From NCBI GenBank assembly GCA_030540715.1, contig JAUNVQ010000005.1, forward strand, positions 53,815 through 117,814: DNA of 64,000 nt, written 5' to 3'. Numbering within the stretch: position 1 is the first letter of the stretch; every line of letters begins with the position of its first letter. Positions 7,965-17,461 of the stretch are shown here, in pieces. Under the pieces are notes generated by a model that was not told the origin of the DNA, did not search any database, and was given only the letters and a program-made list of their open reading frames with translations. This DNA comes from Actinomycetaceae bacterium. GTDB lineage: Bacteria; Actinomycetota; Actinomycetes; Actinomycetales; Actinomycetaceae. The position numbers were made by a program, and so were the translations under genes.

Positions 7965-10946
7965 GTGAAAAAACTTGCTGGAAGCTCAATCGCAAACGCA
8001 ATCATTATTACTGCCATCGTGTGCGTCCCCCTCCTCTATTCCGGGTTACTTACCTGGGCCTATCAGGATCCGATGAATCGTCTGGACCGTATGGATGCCG
8101 CCATCGTTAACCTTGATAAGCCAATAGATGTAACATCGACAGCAGGAAGAAAACATTTCGATGTGGGCAAACGCCTATCGGACGCATTGGTTAATCCCAA
8201 AGAAGGACACGATGTTGGTTTTGACTGGCATGAAACCGACCAGCAAACAGCGCAAGAAGGTCTGGCAAACGGCACCTACCGTGCAGTATTAAGTATTCCC
8301 AGCGATTTTTCACAAAATCTTTCTCTCCTTGCCGGAAATCATCCAGAAACTGCTTCGCCCTCTACTTTGACATTAACCACAGACGATGGCGTGAACTACC
8401 TTGCTGGAACCATGGCACAAACAGTGTCTCGTGAACTAGAAACAATTGCCTCATCCAAAGGAGCAAGTGAATATATTGATACCGTGCTGGTATCGCTTTC
8501 CAGCATCCACAACTCGATCGATTATGCAGCTCAAGGTGCCAATGAATTATCCGAAGGCACCGAAAAACTAAAGGACGGAAGCCAGCAGCTTACTAATGCT
8601 ACCGCACAGCTTGAAGACGGAACTCAACAGTTAGCACAAGGCTCAAAGATTTTAGCCACAGGCAATCAACAGTTAGCTGATGGAACTACAACACTAGTGA
8701 CAGGGCTACGCACCCTGGCTTCTGGCAGTGTCCATCTATCGAATGGTAGTGCACAAGTGGCATCAGGTGCCGACCGGCTTGCCTCGGGCATTGGACGGCT
8801 CTATAGCGGGGCCAAAGATACCCACATTGGGGCAACGCAGCTGCAAAACGGACTTGGCTCCTATACCAATGGTGTAGAACAAGTCTCGTTGGGAGCCGCA
8901 CAATTAAAAGCAGGAATGGAGACAGCCCCCGCACCGAACACGCCGTCATATGTACAGGCCTCGCAGATGTTAGCCCAGGCTCTTACCAAAAGTAACATCC
9001 CAGAACCGCCCACACTAAAGGATGGGGCATCTTCACTTCGCGAAGCTCTGACCCAGTTTGGCGATGGGCTTGAACAAGCTGGTCAGGCAACTCATCAACT
9101 GGAAGACGGTAGTAAGAAAATCAAAGACGGTAGCGCATCGATAGCTGCACAGTTTCACTCCACCACAAACACCGTCCCCACACTTTTTGACGCTTCACAA
9201 CAGTTAAAAAATGGAGCCGCCAATGTTAATAATGGTGCACAGCAGCTATCCACTGCTTTAGATGGAGGGGTGGAAGGTAACGCATCCCCTGGTAGCCCAA
9301 CTATTTTAGAAGGCGCTCAGGGGCATCAACAATTAGTGACCACTCTGAAGCAACTGTGCACCGCACTCCCAAACGATCCAGTGTGTGTAAAGCTCGATAA
9401 AGGTTTGAAAGCGCAGGGTGTTGAAGGAATAAGCGGCTTGGAAACCCAGGCAAAAATGTTTGTTGACGGCGTCAATCAGGCTGCAGCTGGAGCGCACAGC
9501 CTTGCCCAAGCAACGGATTCTTTAGCTGATGGAAATGCTCAGCTCTTTAGCAGCGTTGAAGCAGCAGCCCCCCAAGTAGATGCTCTTTCGCAAGGGTCGC
9601 AACAGCTTAAAGATGGGGTGAGTGCGTTACAGGCAGCAATCTCTGGCAAAGCCGTACCGGGCACCTCGCACGCCACCCCGTCACTTCAACAAGGCTACGA
9701 TCTTATCCACGCTGGCGCGGTGGCTCTTGATAATGGTATTGAGCGGGCAGGGGCAGCTGCCATTGGAATGAATGAAGCGCTGAACTCCCAAATAATGCCT
9801 GGTATTACCCAATTAGTTGATGGCAGTTCAACTTTGGTATCGTCCTCTGAAAAACTGAACTCTGGAGCCCGTCAACTCAATGACGGCACCCAACGTCTTG
9901 CCGATGGATCTTCGCAGCTTAACAGTAAAACTCCCGCCCTCACCGCTGGTGCACACAAGGTTGCTGCTGGAGCAAAAGACCTCAAAGATGGAAGTAATAA
10001 GGCAGCTAATGGTGCTGGTGATGTGGAGCGCGGCGCCAAAAGTGCGGCGAACGGTGCGAAGAAACTTGCCGATGGCGCTGCCAAGGCCCATGACGGTTCC
10101 ACTCAGATAAATAGTGGCAGCCAAGAACTCAGCGATGGCATTGCAAAAGCAGATAACGGGGCGTTCACCCTGGCTAGCGGCCTCAGCGATGGTGCCGAAA
10201 AAATCCCATACTATTCTGATTCTGCGGCCCAAGCGGTAGCTGATACGGCAGGCCATCCCATTGAAGTGGACGCAGTTCGAGCTCATCCAGCCAGCCATAA
10301 TGGCACCGGTTTTGCACCATTTTTTATGGCACTATCACTGTGGGTAGGTGCCATCGCAATGTTCTTCGTCTTTCCTTCACTTGATGTTCGGCGAGCTACC
10401 TGGGAAAAATGGTGGATATGCGCACTACGCCCCTTTGGAGTGACCGTTGGTTTAGGGGTTTTACAGGCAGTGGCTGTTGTTACAGGCTTAGAGTTATTAC
10501 TCGATCTAAGTTCGGCAGAAAAATGGTCACTTTTTGGTGTAGTCACATTAGCGTCACTTTGCTTTGTATCAATCAATCAAGCATGCGTGGCAACATTGGG
10601 ATACAGAGGACGTTTTGTGTCGGTATTACTGTTGATATTGCAAATCGCGTCGATGGGGGCAACATTCCCCATCGAAACAGCACCGCGTTTACTGCAGATA
10701 TTATCGCCACTATTCCCAATGACCTATCTGGCCGAAGCAATTCGCACCCATATTGTAGGCGGTGGCATTTCACTGACACACGGAATTGTGGTGATTATTC
10801 TATGGATGCTGGTGGCGTGGGTTTTGACCCTTATCGCGGCAAAACGGCGCACAGGCTTGCAGCCTATGCCATTTGATCCGGCTTTGGCTTTCCCTGGTAC
10901 ACCCGCTGCAAATGCCACATCGAAAATATCAATTGCCTCCTTATAG
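7965..10946 (+). CDS. YhgE/Pip-type large membrane protein with long repeat coil region
   Basis: A 993-residue protein starting at GTG 7965 behind GAGGAG; the frame is open further upstream but has no better start. One transmembrane helix near residues 15-36 (IIITAIVCVPLLYSGLL) is followed by an extracytoplasmic domain. Then comes a very long region of short repeats of the type LADGSxQLxxG, LKDGSxxL and LSxGTxKL (about residues 190-750), typical of YhgE/Pip proteins, and the C-terminus has about five membrane helices of ABC-2 permease character. Pip of Lactococcus is a phage infection protein, and relatives take part in surface secretion (ESX/T7SS EsaA is a distant relative). No ATPase gene is adjacent. 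A divergent TetR gene and palindromes suggest inducible expression, as in transporter-like efflux loci. Specific function unknown. Confidence 0.85.
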   Translation: MKKLAGSSIANAIIITAIVCVPLLYSGLLTWAYQDPMNRLDRMDAAIVNLDKPIDVTSTAGRKHFDVGKRLSDALVNPKEGHDVGFDWHETDQQTAQEGLANGTYRAVLSIPSDFSQNLSLLAGNHPETASPSTLTLTTDDGVNYLAGTMAQTVSRELETIASSKGASEYIDTVLVSLSSIHNSIDYAAQGANELSEGTEKLKDGSQQLTNATAQLEDGTQQLAQGSKILATGNQQLADGTTTLVTGLRTLASGSVHLSNGSAQVASGADRLASGIGRLYSGAKDTHIGATQLQNGLGSYTNGVEQVSLGAAQLKAGMETAPAPNTPSYVQASQMLAQALTKSNIPEPPTLKDGASSLREALTQFGDGLEQAGQATHQLEDGSKKIKDGSASIAAQFHSTTNTVPTLFDASQQLKNGAANVNNGAQQLSTALDGGVEGNASPGSPTILEGAQGHQQLVTTLKQLCTALPNDPVCVKLDKGLKAQGVEGISGLETQAKMFVDGVNQAAAGAHSLAQATDSLADGNAQLFSSVEAAAPQVDALSQGSQQLKDGVSALQAAISGKAVPGTSHATPSLQQGYDLIHAGAVALDNGIERAGAAAIGMNEALNSQIMPGITQLVDGSSTLVSSSEKLNSGARQLNDGTQRLADGSSQLNSKTPALTAGAHKVAAGAKDLKDGSNKAANGAGDVERGAKSAANGAKKLADGAAKAHDGSTQINSGSQELSDGIAKADNGAFTLASGLSDGAEKIPYYSDSAAQAVADTAGHPIEVDAVRAHPASHNGTGFAPFFMALSLWVGAIAMFFVFPSLDVRRATWEKWWICALRPFGVTVGLGVLQAVAVVTGLELLLDLSSAEKWSLFGVVTLASLCFVSINQACVATLGYRGRFVSVLLLILQIASMGATFPIETAPRLLQILSPLFPMTYLAEAIRTHIVGGGISLTHGIVVIILWMLVAWVLTLIAAKRRTGLQPMPFDPALAFPGTPAANATSKISIASL

Positions 10947-11288
10947 ATGACGAGTATCTGGCCGTGGCGACTTACTTGCAGCTAGCACTCAAAGAATCCA
11001 CGCCTTTGGGTATTGGGTTGAGGGCCTAGATAAATCATTGGATGACTGACAACAAGAAGGAGTTAAAGCGGTGTGGGCGATCCACCATAATGCCAGGCCA
11101 CTTAGGTGGCTAGATAGCTGATACCCAACACAAATATGCCATAAGATATGGCGGGAAGGCATCTCACACCCACATCGTAGAAACAAGGCATCTTTTGACA
11201 CCCACATTATTAGGCTTCACATCCTTCGCGGGGCTATGCTTGTAGCAAGCTCCCATTAGGGGCTGGCCTTACAAGATAAGAAGACATC
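10947..11288. other. Intergenic stretch; no supported gene, small hairpins only
   Basis: Short frames on both strands have no recognisable family. A plus-strand frame from about 10990 to 11230 is mostly open but broken by stops, which may be a decayed gene. A small hairpin GCCAC-TTAG-GTGGC lies near 11097-11110 but no T-run follows it, so it is not a clear terminator. The fetA-like gene starts at 11289. Confidence 0.3.
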
Positions 11289-12197
11289 ATGAGCCAGATA
11301 AGTACACCAAACAAAGACAATAATATTCTTTTTGAACTCAGCAATATTGTTGTTAACGATATTCTTCGGATTCCGCATCTGCAGATACGCAGTGGCATGA
11401 CCGCCATTATCGGTGAAAGTGGAGGAGGAAAAACAACACTGCTGCACCTGCTTAATCGTTTGCGTACACCCAATAGTGGAACGATTCTATTCCGGGGAAA
11501 AGATATTACTAAGGTGCCTGCTGTTGAACTGCGTCAAGAGGTAACCATGCTGGCGCAAAATCCTGTTATTTTTCCTGGCGACATCAAGAAAAATCTGATT
11601 GCAGGCATAGAGTTTGCTCAAAAACCAATCCCCCCTATCAACGTTTTAAAGAAAGCTTTACAGTCGGTACTTTTAACAAAGCGTCTTGACGATAATCCAG
11701 ATCTTTTATCGGGCGGAGAGAAACAGCGTCTAGCGATTGCACGAATACTGCTTATGGAACCGCCCGTTCTTCTTTTAGATGAACCATCATCTGCTCTGGA
11801 TGACGATACGGAAGAAACTATCATCAATACGGTGATCTCTTTTTGTCGTCAACGCAATATGAGTGTCGTAATGGTAACACATTCACAGGTCATGGCCCAC
11901 CATTTTGGTGATGACATTATTCAGGTCAGCAACGGCACTGCTCTACGTATAGACCTCACCCACGCTCACGGCTTGACGGACGAACGCCCCGCCCTCGTCA
12001 ATACAATAAAGGGGGCCCGCTCTCACACCTTCACCCATCAAGAAACGACACCGCCACATCACGTCCTGCACACAGATAGCTCGGCCACTTTCAACACAGC
12101 ACAGGCAGACAACACCATACCCTTCAACAACACAACACCTGCCATAGAAACCAATAGTCTCAACACCACCAACTCCAGTGAGCCCACATATGACTAA
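11289..12197 (+). CDS. fetA: ABC transporter ATP-binding protein, FetA (YbbL)-like, with His/Thr-rich tail
   Basis: A 302-residue protein whose first 220 residues are a complete ABC ATPase. It has Walker A GESGGGKTT, the signature LSGGEKQR, Walker B VLLLDEPSSALD and a switch His in VTHSQ. The adjacent overlapping gene encodes a FetB-type permease, so the pair is probably the FetAB iron exporter, which protects against iron overload and peroxide. After residue 220 a tail of about 80 residues is rich in Thr, Asn and His (for example THAHG, RSHTFTHQE, PPHHVLH), unlike ordinary FetA, which ends soon after the ATPase core. The tail could bind metal or simply be a linker. Its last codons overlap the start of fetB. 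The ATPase call is certain; the iron role is by family. Confidence 0.85.
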   Translation: MSQISTPNKDNNILFELSNIVVNDILRIPHLQIRSGMTAIIGESGGGKTTLLHLLNRLRTPNSGTILFRGKDITKVPAVELRQEVTMLAQNPVIFPGDIKKNLIAGIEFAQKPIPPINVLKKALQSVLLTKRLDDNPDLLSGGEKQRLAIARILLMEPPVLLLDEPSSALDDDTEETIINTVISFCRQRNMSVVMVTHSQVMAHHFGDDIIQVSNGTALRIDLTHAHGLTDERPALVNTIKGARSHTFTHQETTPPHHVLHTDSSATFNTAQADNTIPFNNTTPAIETNSLNTTNSSEPTYD

Positions 12198-12999
12198 AGA
12201 AGTTATTGACCTGCAAATATGGCAGCTTATTGCCGCATACATTTTTGTGATTATTGTGCTGCTTATTATCCGAGTACGTAGAATCGGCCGAGAAAAACAG
12301 CTTATTATTTCAACACTTCGTATGACAATTCAACTGGTCCTTGTAGGATACTTACTGATCTATATTTTTAATAATGCACACCCAGCCTGGACAATTATTT
12401 ACATTTTGGCTATGGAGTTATTCGCCATTCGCAATGTGTATAATCGCCAAAGTGTGCCGCTGTCACCCGCCATTAAACGATCCATTGCGCTATCAATCAT
12501 CATTGGAACACTGGTTGCTATTATCTACTTCCTGTTCGTTGTCATTGTGGTGCGCCCATGGTTTGACCCTCAATACGTTATCCCTATTGCGGGGATGCTC
12601 ATAGGTAACTCTATGACTGGAATTGCTCTTGGCGTGTCAACACTGGTAGAGGGGATGTACTCACACAAAGAAACGATACGTCAGGCACTTATGTTGGGCG
12701 CTACTGCACGCGCAGCCGCTAAACCAATTATGGATAGTGCCTTTGATTCGGCTATTATGCCCACCATTAACTCTATGCTTGGAATGGGAATTGTTTTTCT
12801 ACCGGGAATGATGACCGGGCAAATCCTAAGTGGGGTTTCTCCCCTGGTGGCTATTGAATACCAGATTGCCATCCTCCTAGGCATCCTTGGGGCAGTATCG
12901 TTAACCGTCATTTTATTTATCCAACTTGGATACAAAACTTTCTTCAACAAAGACACCCAATTTATTATTTATGAGGGCGAAAATGTACATCACTCTTAG
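12190..12999 (+). CDS. fetB: FetB/YbbM-like (UPF0014) iron export permease
   Basis: A 269-residue polytopic membrane protein of the UPF0014 family. I use the ATG at 12190, which overlaps the end of fetA by eight bases; a GTG at 12178 is an alternative. Family blocks are STLRMTIQLVLVGYLL, NSMTGIALG, ALMLGATARAAAKPIMDSA, and IVFLPGMMTGQILSGVSP followed by YQIAILLGI, and about seven membrane helices are predicted. With FetA it should export iron or another divalent metal from the cytoplasm. The overlap implies translational coupling. No Fur-like box was recognised upstream of the pair. Length and motifs are normal for the family. Confidence 0.88.
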   Translation: MTKEVIDLQIWQLIAAYIFVIIVLLIIRVRRIGREKQLIISTLRMTIQLVLVGYLLIYIFNNAHPAWTIIYILAMELFAIRNVYNRQSVPLSPAIKRSIALSIIIGTLVAIIYFLFVVIVVRPWFDPQYVIPIAGMLIGNSMTGIALGVSTLVEGMYSHKETIRQALMLGATARAAAKPIMDSAFDSAIMPTINSMLGMGIVFLPGMMTGQILSGVSPLVAIEYQIAILLGILGAVSLTVILFIQLGYKTFFNKDTQFIIYEGENVHHS

Positions 13000-13281
13000 C
13001 CACTCGGCATGATTTCGTACCAAAGATAGACAGGTAGCACTGTGAGCATCACTTTATTGGTCATATACTGCACAGCATGAATAATGCTTCACCTTCTGGA
13101 AAAGAACGAACCCGCATTATTGTTATTCTTAGCGCACTGGTTAACGTGAAGCGTTAAGAAGAGCTATGACGTAAGCTACGCCCTCAGTAGCAGGAAAAAT
13201 GCCACACACATTGTTCCAAAGCACTCACTTCGATACACTAAATACACTAATTTGCTACACGCAACAACGGTAAGGAGCTTT

Positions 13282-14046
13282 ATGGGAAACAGATTGAAAA
13301 CCCAAGAGCAGCTTATTGCAGCGACTCGTGACATTATTATTGACGAGGGCATAGAGTATTGCTCATTGGAAAATATCTGTCAAAAAGCTGGTTTTACCAG
13401 GGGCGCTTTCTATTCCAATTTCGGCACAAAAGAGGCTTTATTTTGTGCCGTTGCCGAAGATGAATACACCCGTCTTATCTATGCTCTTCGCGACCAAGTT
13501 CACCAGTGGCAAACCCACCGTAGCGACGAAGACCATACTCACACAGATTCCACTCAAAAATGTTCACCGGGAAAGGCCCCTCACCTTATAATGGAGGATC
13601 TTCTCTTCCAAGCCGTTGATGCCATGGGGTTTGATAAATCTCTTTATATTTTACATTCGGAGCTTTTAACCCGATCGATTCGACATCCGCAGTGGGGTGC
13701 TCTTCTGTATGACATTAATAATGAGTTCATTCAAGCTATCAGCGAGGCTTTAACCACTATCTTACATTTAGCCCAGCGTGAACCAACACGATCCATGCGA
13801 ACTGTTACACATACAGTGATCGCCATCGCTATTCGTGCATCAGGCATTGATGCGCTACGTCGAATCACAGAGATGCGCGGAATTCAACAGGGCGCTTCTC
13901 CAGCACCACACCTTCCGCAAACCACAGACGATACTGGTAGTGCACATGTGTCACAATCGGTACGAACATCCCCCGCACGTAATCTAATTGAAATGATACT
14001 TTTAGTTCTTTACGGAGCATCTCGCCCCGTCACCCACACAGACTAA
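13282..14046 (+). CDS. TetR/AcrR family transcriptional regulator
   Basis: A 254-residue regulator starting at the ATG at 13282 behind AAGGAG; the frame also opens at a TTG ten codons earlier, which is unlikely. The DNA-binding domain reads TRDIIIDEGIEYCSLENICQ, then the recognition block AGFTRGAFYSNFGTKEALF. The C-terminal domain is divergent, with a disordered-looking insertion near residues 80-100 (HTHTDSTQKCSPGK) and another near 205-230. It lies between fetAB and the lipid operon, both on the same strand. It might control either, but no shared palindrome was found. A link to fatty-acid gene control is only a positional guess. Confidence 0.85.
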   Translation: MGNRLKTQEQLIAATRDIIIDEGIEYCSLENICQKAGFTRGAFYSNFGTKEALFCAVAEDEYTRLIYALRDQVHQWQTHRSDEDHTHTDSTQKCSPGKAPHLIMEDLLFQAVDAMGFDKSLYILHSELLTRSIRHPQWGALLYDINNEFIQAISEALTTILHLAQREPTRSMRTVTHTVIAIAIRASGIDALRRITEMRGIQQGASPAPHLPQTTDDTGSAHVSQSVRTSPARNLIEMILLVLYGASRPVTHTD

Positions 14047-14264
14047 CCCTTCTTTGACCTTCACGATCTTTCACGTATCACATAGCTATCAACCACAACT
14101 TAACTTATCATACTATTTTAACAATATAGTTAATCAACTGCTACAACACTTATTTAGCTTCGTCACTTAGTTCTCATTTTTCTAAAAATATACCGATCTG
14201 TATTTGAAGCGCTGCCACCCCCACTACAGGATTGTTAATAACGGCCATAAGTGAAGGGAAAACT

Positions 14265-15371
14265 ATGCACGCACCGCTGACAGAGCACCAAACCAGCGCT
14301 CGCACAGATGCGTTAGCCAAAGTATGCCCCCATTTTCTGTTGTTAGAAACAGTAGACTCAACACAAAACCAACTTGTCAGACTTACGCGCGAACACCGCA
14401 ATCTTCAGGCATGGACAACGATTCTGGCACATCACCAAACAGATGGTCGCGGGAAGTACCAACGTCGCTGGTTGGATACATCAGGGAAAAGTTTACTTTG
14501 TTCAACACTGCTACATTGCCACGATACTCACCTACCCTGGATCACCCTTCTGGCAGGATTAGCGACACTAAGAGCCCTCCGTCAGCATAAAAGAAATACT
14601 GAGCTATGGCCTACTGGCCACTTTCAACTGAAATGGCCCAACGACATTATGATAGGAGAGCAAAAAGTTGGCGGTATTCTTAGTGAACATATCGATACGC
14701 TTCCACAAAAGGAAACTTCTGCCACTTCATCTGCCGCCAGCACTTCTAAGACCATTCACCGTGTTGCTATTGGACTTGGCATTAACTTAACAGCAGCTCC
14801 CCAATTTCCCGATTATCCAGCCACCTCCCTCACCCACACCAGCCCACAGACAGTAAATGTACCCCAGCTCTCCATTGAACTGCTGACACTTTACCTTAGC
14901 GCCTTCCAAGAGCTTTTGACATCTTCTTGGCAGCATTGGCACCTGGAATACACTTCACACATGTATGGTCGCGGCAAAATGACGACTATCAGCCAACCGT
15001 ATGTAATGACGACGCATCAACTCGATTCACACGAACAAATCAGTCTTCAAAAACAGCCACCAGAAGCGCTATCACCTTGTGAAACCTTGTCTCATACCTA
15101 TCACGCTGAACGCATCAAAAACAAGCATTTCACTTCAGAAGCATCAACTAGGAATCTTTATGCACGTATTGACGGCATCAACAGTCAAGGCGCTTTAGTA
15201 CTCACCGATATTCACGCACAAACCCACATATTGACCTCTGCCGATGTTGGCTTAGCAGACCACTCCCAACACGATAGTAGGGCTGCTCTATCGCAAAGAG
15301 AACTATCCTCAGGTTTTTCACCCACCAACTGTAGTCACAACGCCACCAAGATCAAGGAGAATCTGACATGA
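14265..15371 (+). CDS. birA: Biotin-[acetyl-CoA-carboxylase] ligase BirA
   Basis: A 368-residue biotin protein ligase without the N-terminal helix-turn-helix of E. coli BirA, so an enzyme only. It attaches biotin to the AccA3 carrier domain encoded next to it. The start ATG at 14265 follows GAAGGG. Motifs are the DST segment at 31-33, the biotin/AMP loop GRGKYQRRW at 61-69 (usually GRGRxGRxW), and KWPND at 123-127 followed by VGGIL. The family core ends near residue 260. A low-complexity insertion of about 40 residues (DSHEQISLQKQPPEALSP region) precedes the C-terminal SH3-like cap (ARIDGINSQGALVL), and a polar tail follows. Its TGA overlaps the accA3 start as ATGA, so the two are coupled. 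It is the first gene of the lipid operon. Confidence 0.93.
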   Translation: MHAPLTEHQTSARTDALAKVCPHFLLLETVDSTQNQLVRLTREHRNLQAWTTILAHHQTDGRGKYQRRWLDTSGKSLLCSTLLHCHDTHLPWITLLAGLATLRALRQHKRNTELWPTGHFQLKWPNDIMIGEQKVGGILSEHIDTLPQKETSATSSAASTSKTIHRVAIGLGINLTAAPQFPDYPATSLTHTSPQTVNVPQLSIELLTLYLSAFQELLTSSWQHWHLEYTSHMYGRGKMTTISQPYVMTTHQLDSHEQISLQKQPPEALSPCETLSHTYHAERIKNKHFTSEASTRNLYARIDGINSQGALVLTDIHAQTHILTSADVGLADHSQHDSRAALSQRELSSGFSPTNCSHNATKIKENLT

Positions 15372-17461
15372 ATAATCAAATAACCTCGCCCTCTGAAAGA
15401 AAAAAGAAACAGATCACGAAACTTCTTATCGCTAATCGTGGCGAAGTTGCCGTGCGTATTATCCGTACCGCGAAAGAACGTGGCACGGCCACAGCAATCG
15501 TCTATGCAAATCAAGAAATTCACGCCCTAGCCTGTGAACTCAGTGACGAAGCCTACACGCTTGATGGGATCACCCCCGAAGAAACCTATAATAGTGCGCA
15601 AAAAATTATTGCTTGCGCACAGCGATGTGGCGCACAGGCAATTCATCCTGGCTACGGTTTTCTCTCCGAAGACCCCACCTTCGCTCAAGCCGTTGAAGAT
15701 GCCGGAATCATATGGATTGGGCCCAACGCGAAAACAATCCGCAGTCTTGGTGACAAAATCCAGGCACGCACTCTCGCTGCCAACAATCAGGTTCGCACGA
15801 TCCCAGGAATCTCTCAAGCTCTGAATAATTCACAAAAAGATCTCAGCGCCGTCAAGAAATTTGCGCAGCTGCACGGTTTACCCATTGTGATGAAACAGGC
15901 TGATTCTGGTGGTGGGCGTGGTATTACCGTCCTTGAAACGAGCGACGATATTAAGCGATTCTTTAGTGAACGAGCTCATACGCTTACCTCTACAAACACA
16001 TTTGTTGAAAAACTGTTCCGACATTGTCGCCACGTGGAAACCCAATGCCTACGCGATAGCTTTGGAACTTTCGCCGTTCTTGATACACGTGATTGTTCCG
16101 TTCAACGTCGCAACCAAAAAGTCGTTGAAGAAGCTCCCGCCCCTTTTCTGTCAGACGAATGCCTGTCAACCATCAAAAGATGGTCTCAAGCACTTTTTGA
16201 AGCCACCGATTACGTGGGGGCGGGCACCTGTGAGTTCCTCATTGACGAGGCTGGCAAACCCTACTTTTTAGAAGTTAACCCACGGCTTCAAGTTGAACAC
16301 ACCGTCACCGAAGAAATAACTGGTGTCGACCTAGTCGAGGAACAGCTACGCATCGCCGAAGGCCACGCCATGTCAGCACTTGCTTTACGTTATGCCGTTG
16401 GTTCAGGAAACTCCACTGGACACTCCATCGAAGTACGCGTCACCAGCGAAGATCCAGCAAATGATTTAATGCCCTCAACAGGAACTATCACCTGTCTTGT
16501 CTGGCCGGGTGGCCCAGGGGTGCGCATAGATTCAGCGATGAGAGCGGGCGATACAATCGGCGGCGACTTTGATTCCCTTATAGCAAAAATCATTGTTCAC
16601 GCCCCCACCCGCAACCAAGCAATAGCGCGTATGAAACGTGCACTTGACGAATGCCAGATCCAGGGTATTCCAACGTCACTACCTCTGCTTCGTCACATCA
16701 TTGCTCACCCAGATTTTCAAGGAAGCACGCGTGCAGACACTACCCTTACTTCCCCAGACACCAAGCAAAATGACGCCATGACCGCACTCTTTGGTGTTTA
16801 CACCAAATGGTTGGAAGAATCTGGTGTGTTCACTCAGATCAGCACCGATCTATTAGAACACGACAAAGCTCTTTCTTCTTCTCTGTCTGCTTGTGCAGTA
16901 ACCGCTCCCTGTGAAACGGTGAATGCTGCTTTACCCAACTTATCACTCCCACAGACATCTTCTACAGGAAAAACCATTTTACCTAACGATAAGCCCTTCA
17001 ATCGCCAGCGCGCCATCATTGAAGTCAACGGACAACGTATGGAACTGACATTCCCTCAAGGTCTTTTTGGCAACGGGGACCCCCACTCCGCATCACCGCT
17101 ACGACCTCGCCAAATTTTGCGTGACCGCCGTGCGTCCAGCACAGTTGACAATGCCGGTTCACCCGCATCCACTGATGCTATCGCTCCTATGCAAGCTACG
17201 GTTATCCACATTGCTGTGACAACGGGTCAAACCGTAAAAGAAGGCGAACTTCTTGTGGTGCTAGAAGCGATGAAAATGGAGAAATATATTTATGCCTCCA
17301 CTGATGCAACCATTGCCGAAGTCTGTGTAAGTGCCGGTACAACCGTTCAATCTGGGCAAATGATGGTACGCCTTGATGTAAATTCCGACCAATCACCCCC
17401 TAGCGCAGACTCTTTGTCCACCAATCAACCATTAACTACTGAAACAGGTGCCAAATCATGA
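15368..17461 (+). CDS. accA3: Acetyl/acyl-CoA carboxylase alpha chain (biotin carboxylase + biotin carrier)
   Basis: A 697-residue actinobacterial fusion of biotin carboxylase and biotin carboxyl carrier domains. It carboxylates its own biotin with bicarbonate and ATP, then hands CO2 to AccD to make malonyl-CoA for the fatty acid synthase. The ATP-grasp part has ADSGGGRGI, RNQKVVEEAPAP and EVNPRLQVEHTVTEE. The carrier domain near the C-terminus has EAMKME with the biotinylated residue Lys636. Start and stop overlap both neighbours by ATGA, giving tight stoichiometric coupling with birA and accD. The linker between domains (about 450-600) is variable. Length is slightly over the usual 590-660. 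No odd residues were seen in the catalytic blocks. Confidence 0.95.
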   Translation: MNNQITSPSERKKKQITKLLIANRGEVAVRIIRTAKERGTATAIVYANQEIHALACELSDEAYTLDGITPEETYNSAQKIIACAQRCGAQAIHPGYGFLSEDPTFAQAVEDAGIIWIGPNAKTIRSLGDKIQARTLAANNQVRTIPGISQALNNSQKDLSAVKKFAQLHGLPIVMKQADSGGGRGITVLETSDDIKRFFSERAHTLTSTNTFVEKLFRHCRHVETQCLRDSFGTFAVLDTRDCSVQRRNQKVVEEAPAPFLSDECLSTIKRWSQALFEATDYVGAGTCEFLIDEAGKPYFLEVNPRLQVEHTVTEEITGVDLVEEQLRIAEGHAMSALALRYAVGSGNSTGHSIEVRVTSEDPANDLMPSTGTITCLVWPGGPGVRIDSAMRAGDTIGGDFDSLIAKIIVHAPTRNQAIARMKRALDECQIQGIPTSLPLLRHIIAHPDFQGSTRADTTLTSPDTKQNDAMTALFGVYTKWLEESGVFTQISTDLLEHDKALSSSLSACAVTAPCETVNAALPNLSLPQTSSTGKTILPNDKPFNRQRAIIEVNGQRMELTFPQGLFGNGDPHSASPLRPRQILRDRRASSTVDNAGSPASTDAIAPMQATVIHIAVTTGQTVKEGELLVVLEAMKMEKYIYASTDATIAEVCVSAGTTVQSGQMMVRLDVNSDQSPPSADSLSTNQPLTTETGAKS

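Noticed and set aside
8530..10200. DNA tandem repeat array inside the YhgE-like gene
   Set aside because: The repeats are at protein level (short Gly/Asp/Ser heptad-like units) and diverged in DNA; this is the normal coil region of the family.
10989..11207. Minus-strand frame of 72 codons in the gap before fetA
   Set aside because: Composition and content match no family; probably chance.
13078..13160. Tiny frame starting MNNASPSGKERTR
   Set aside because: Only 26 codons, no clear ribosome-binding site, no family; might be the stub of a lost gene but cannot be supported.
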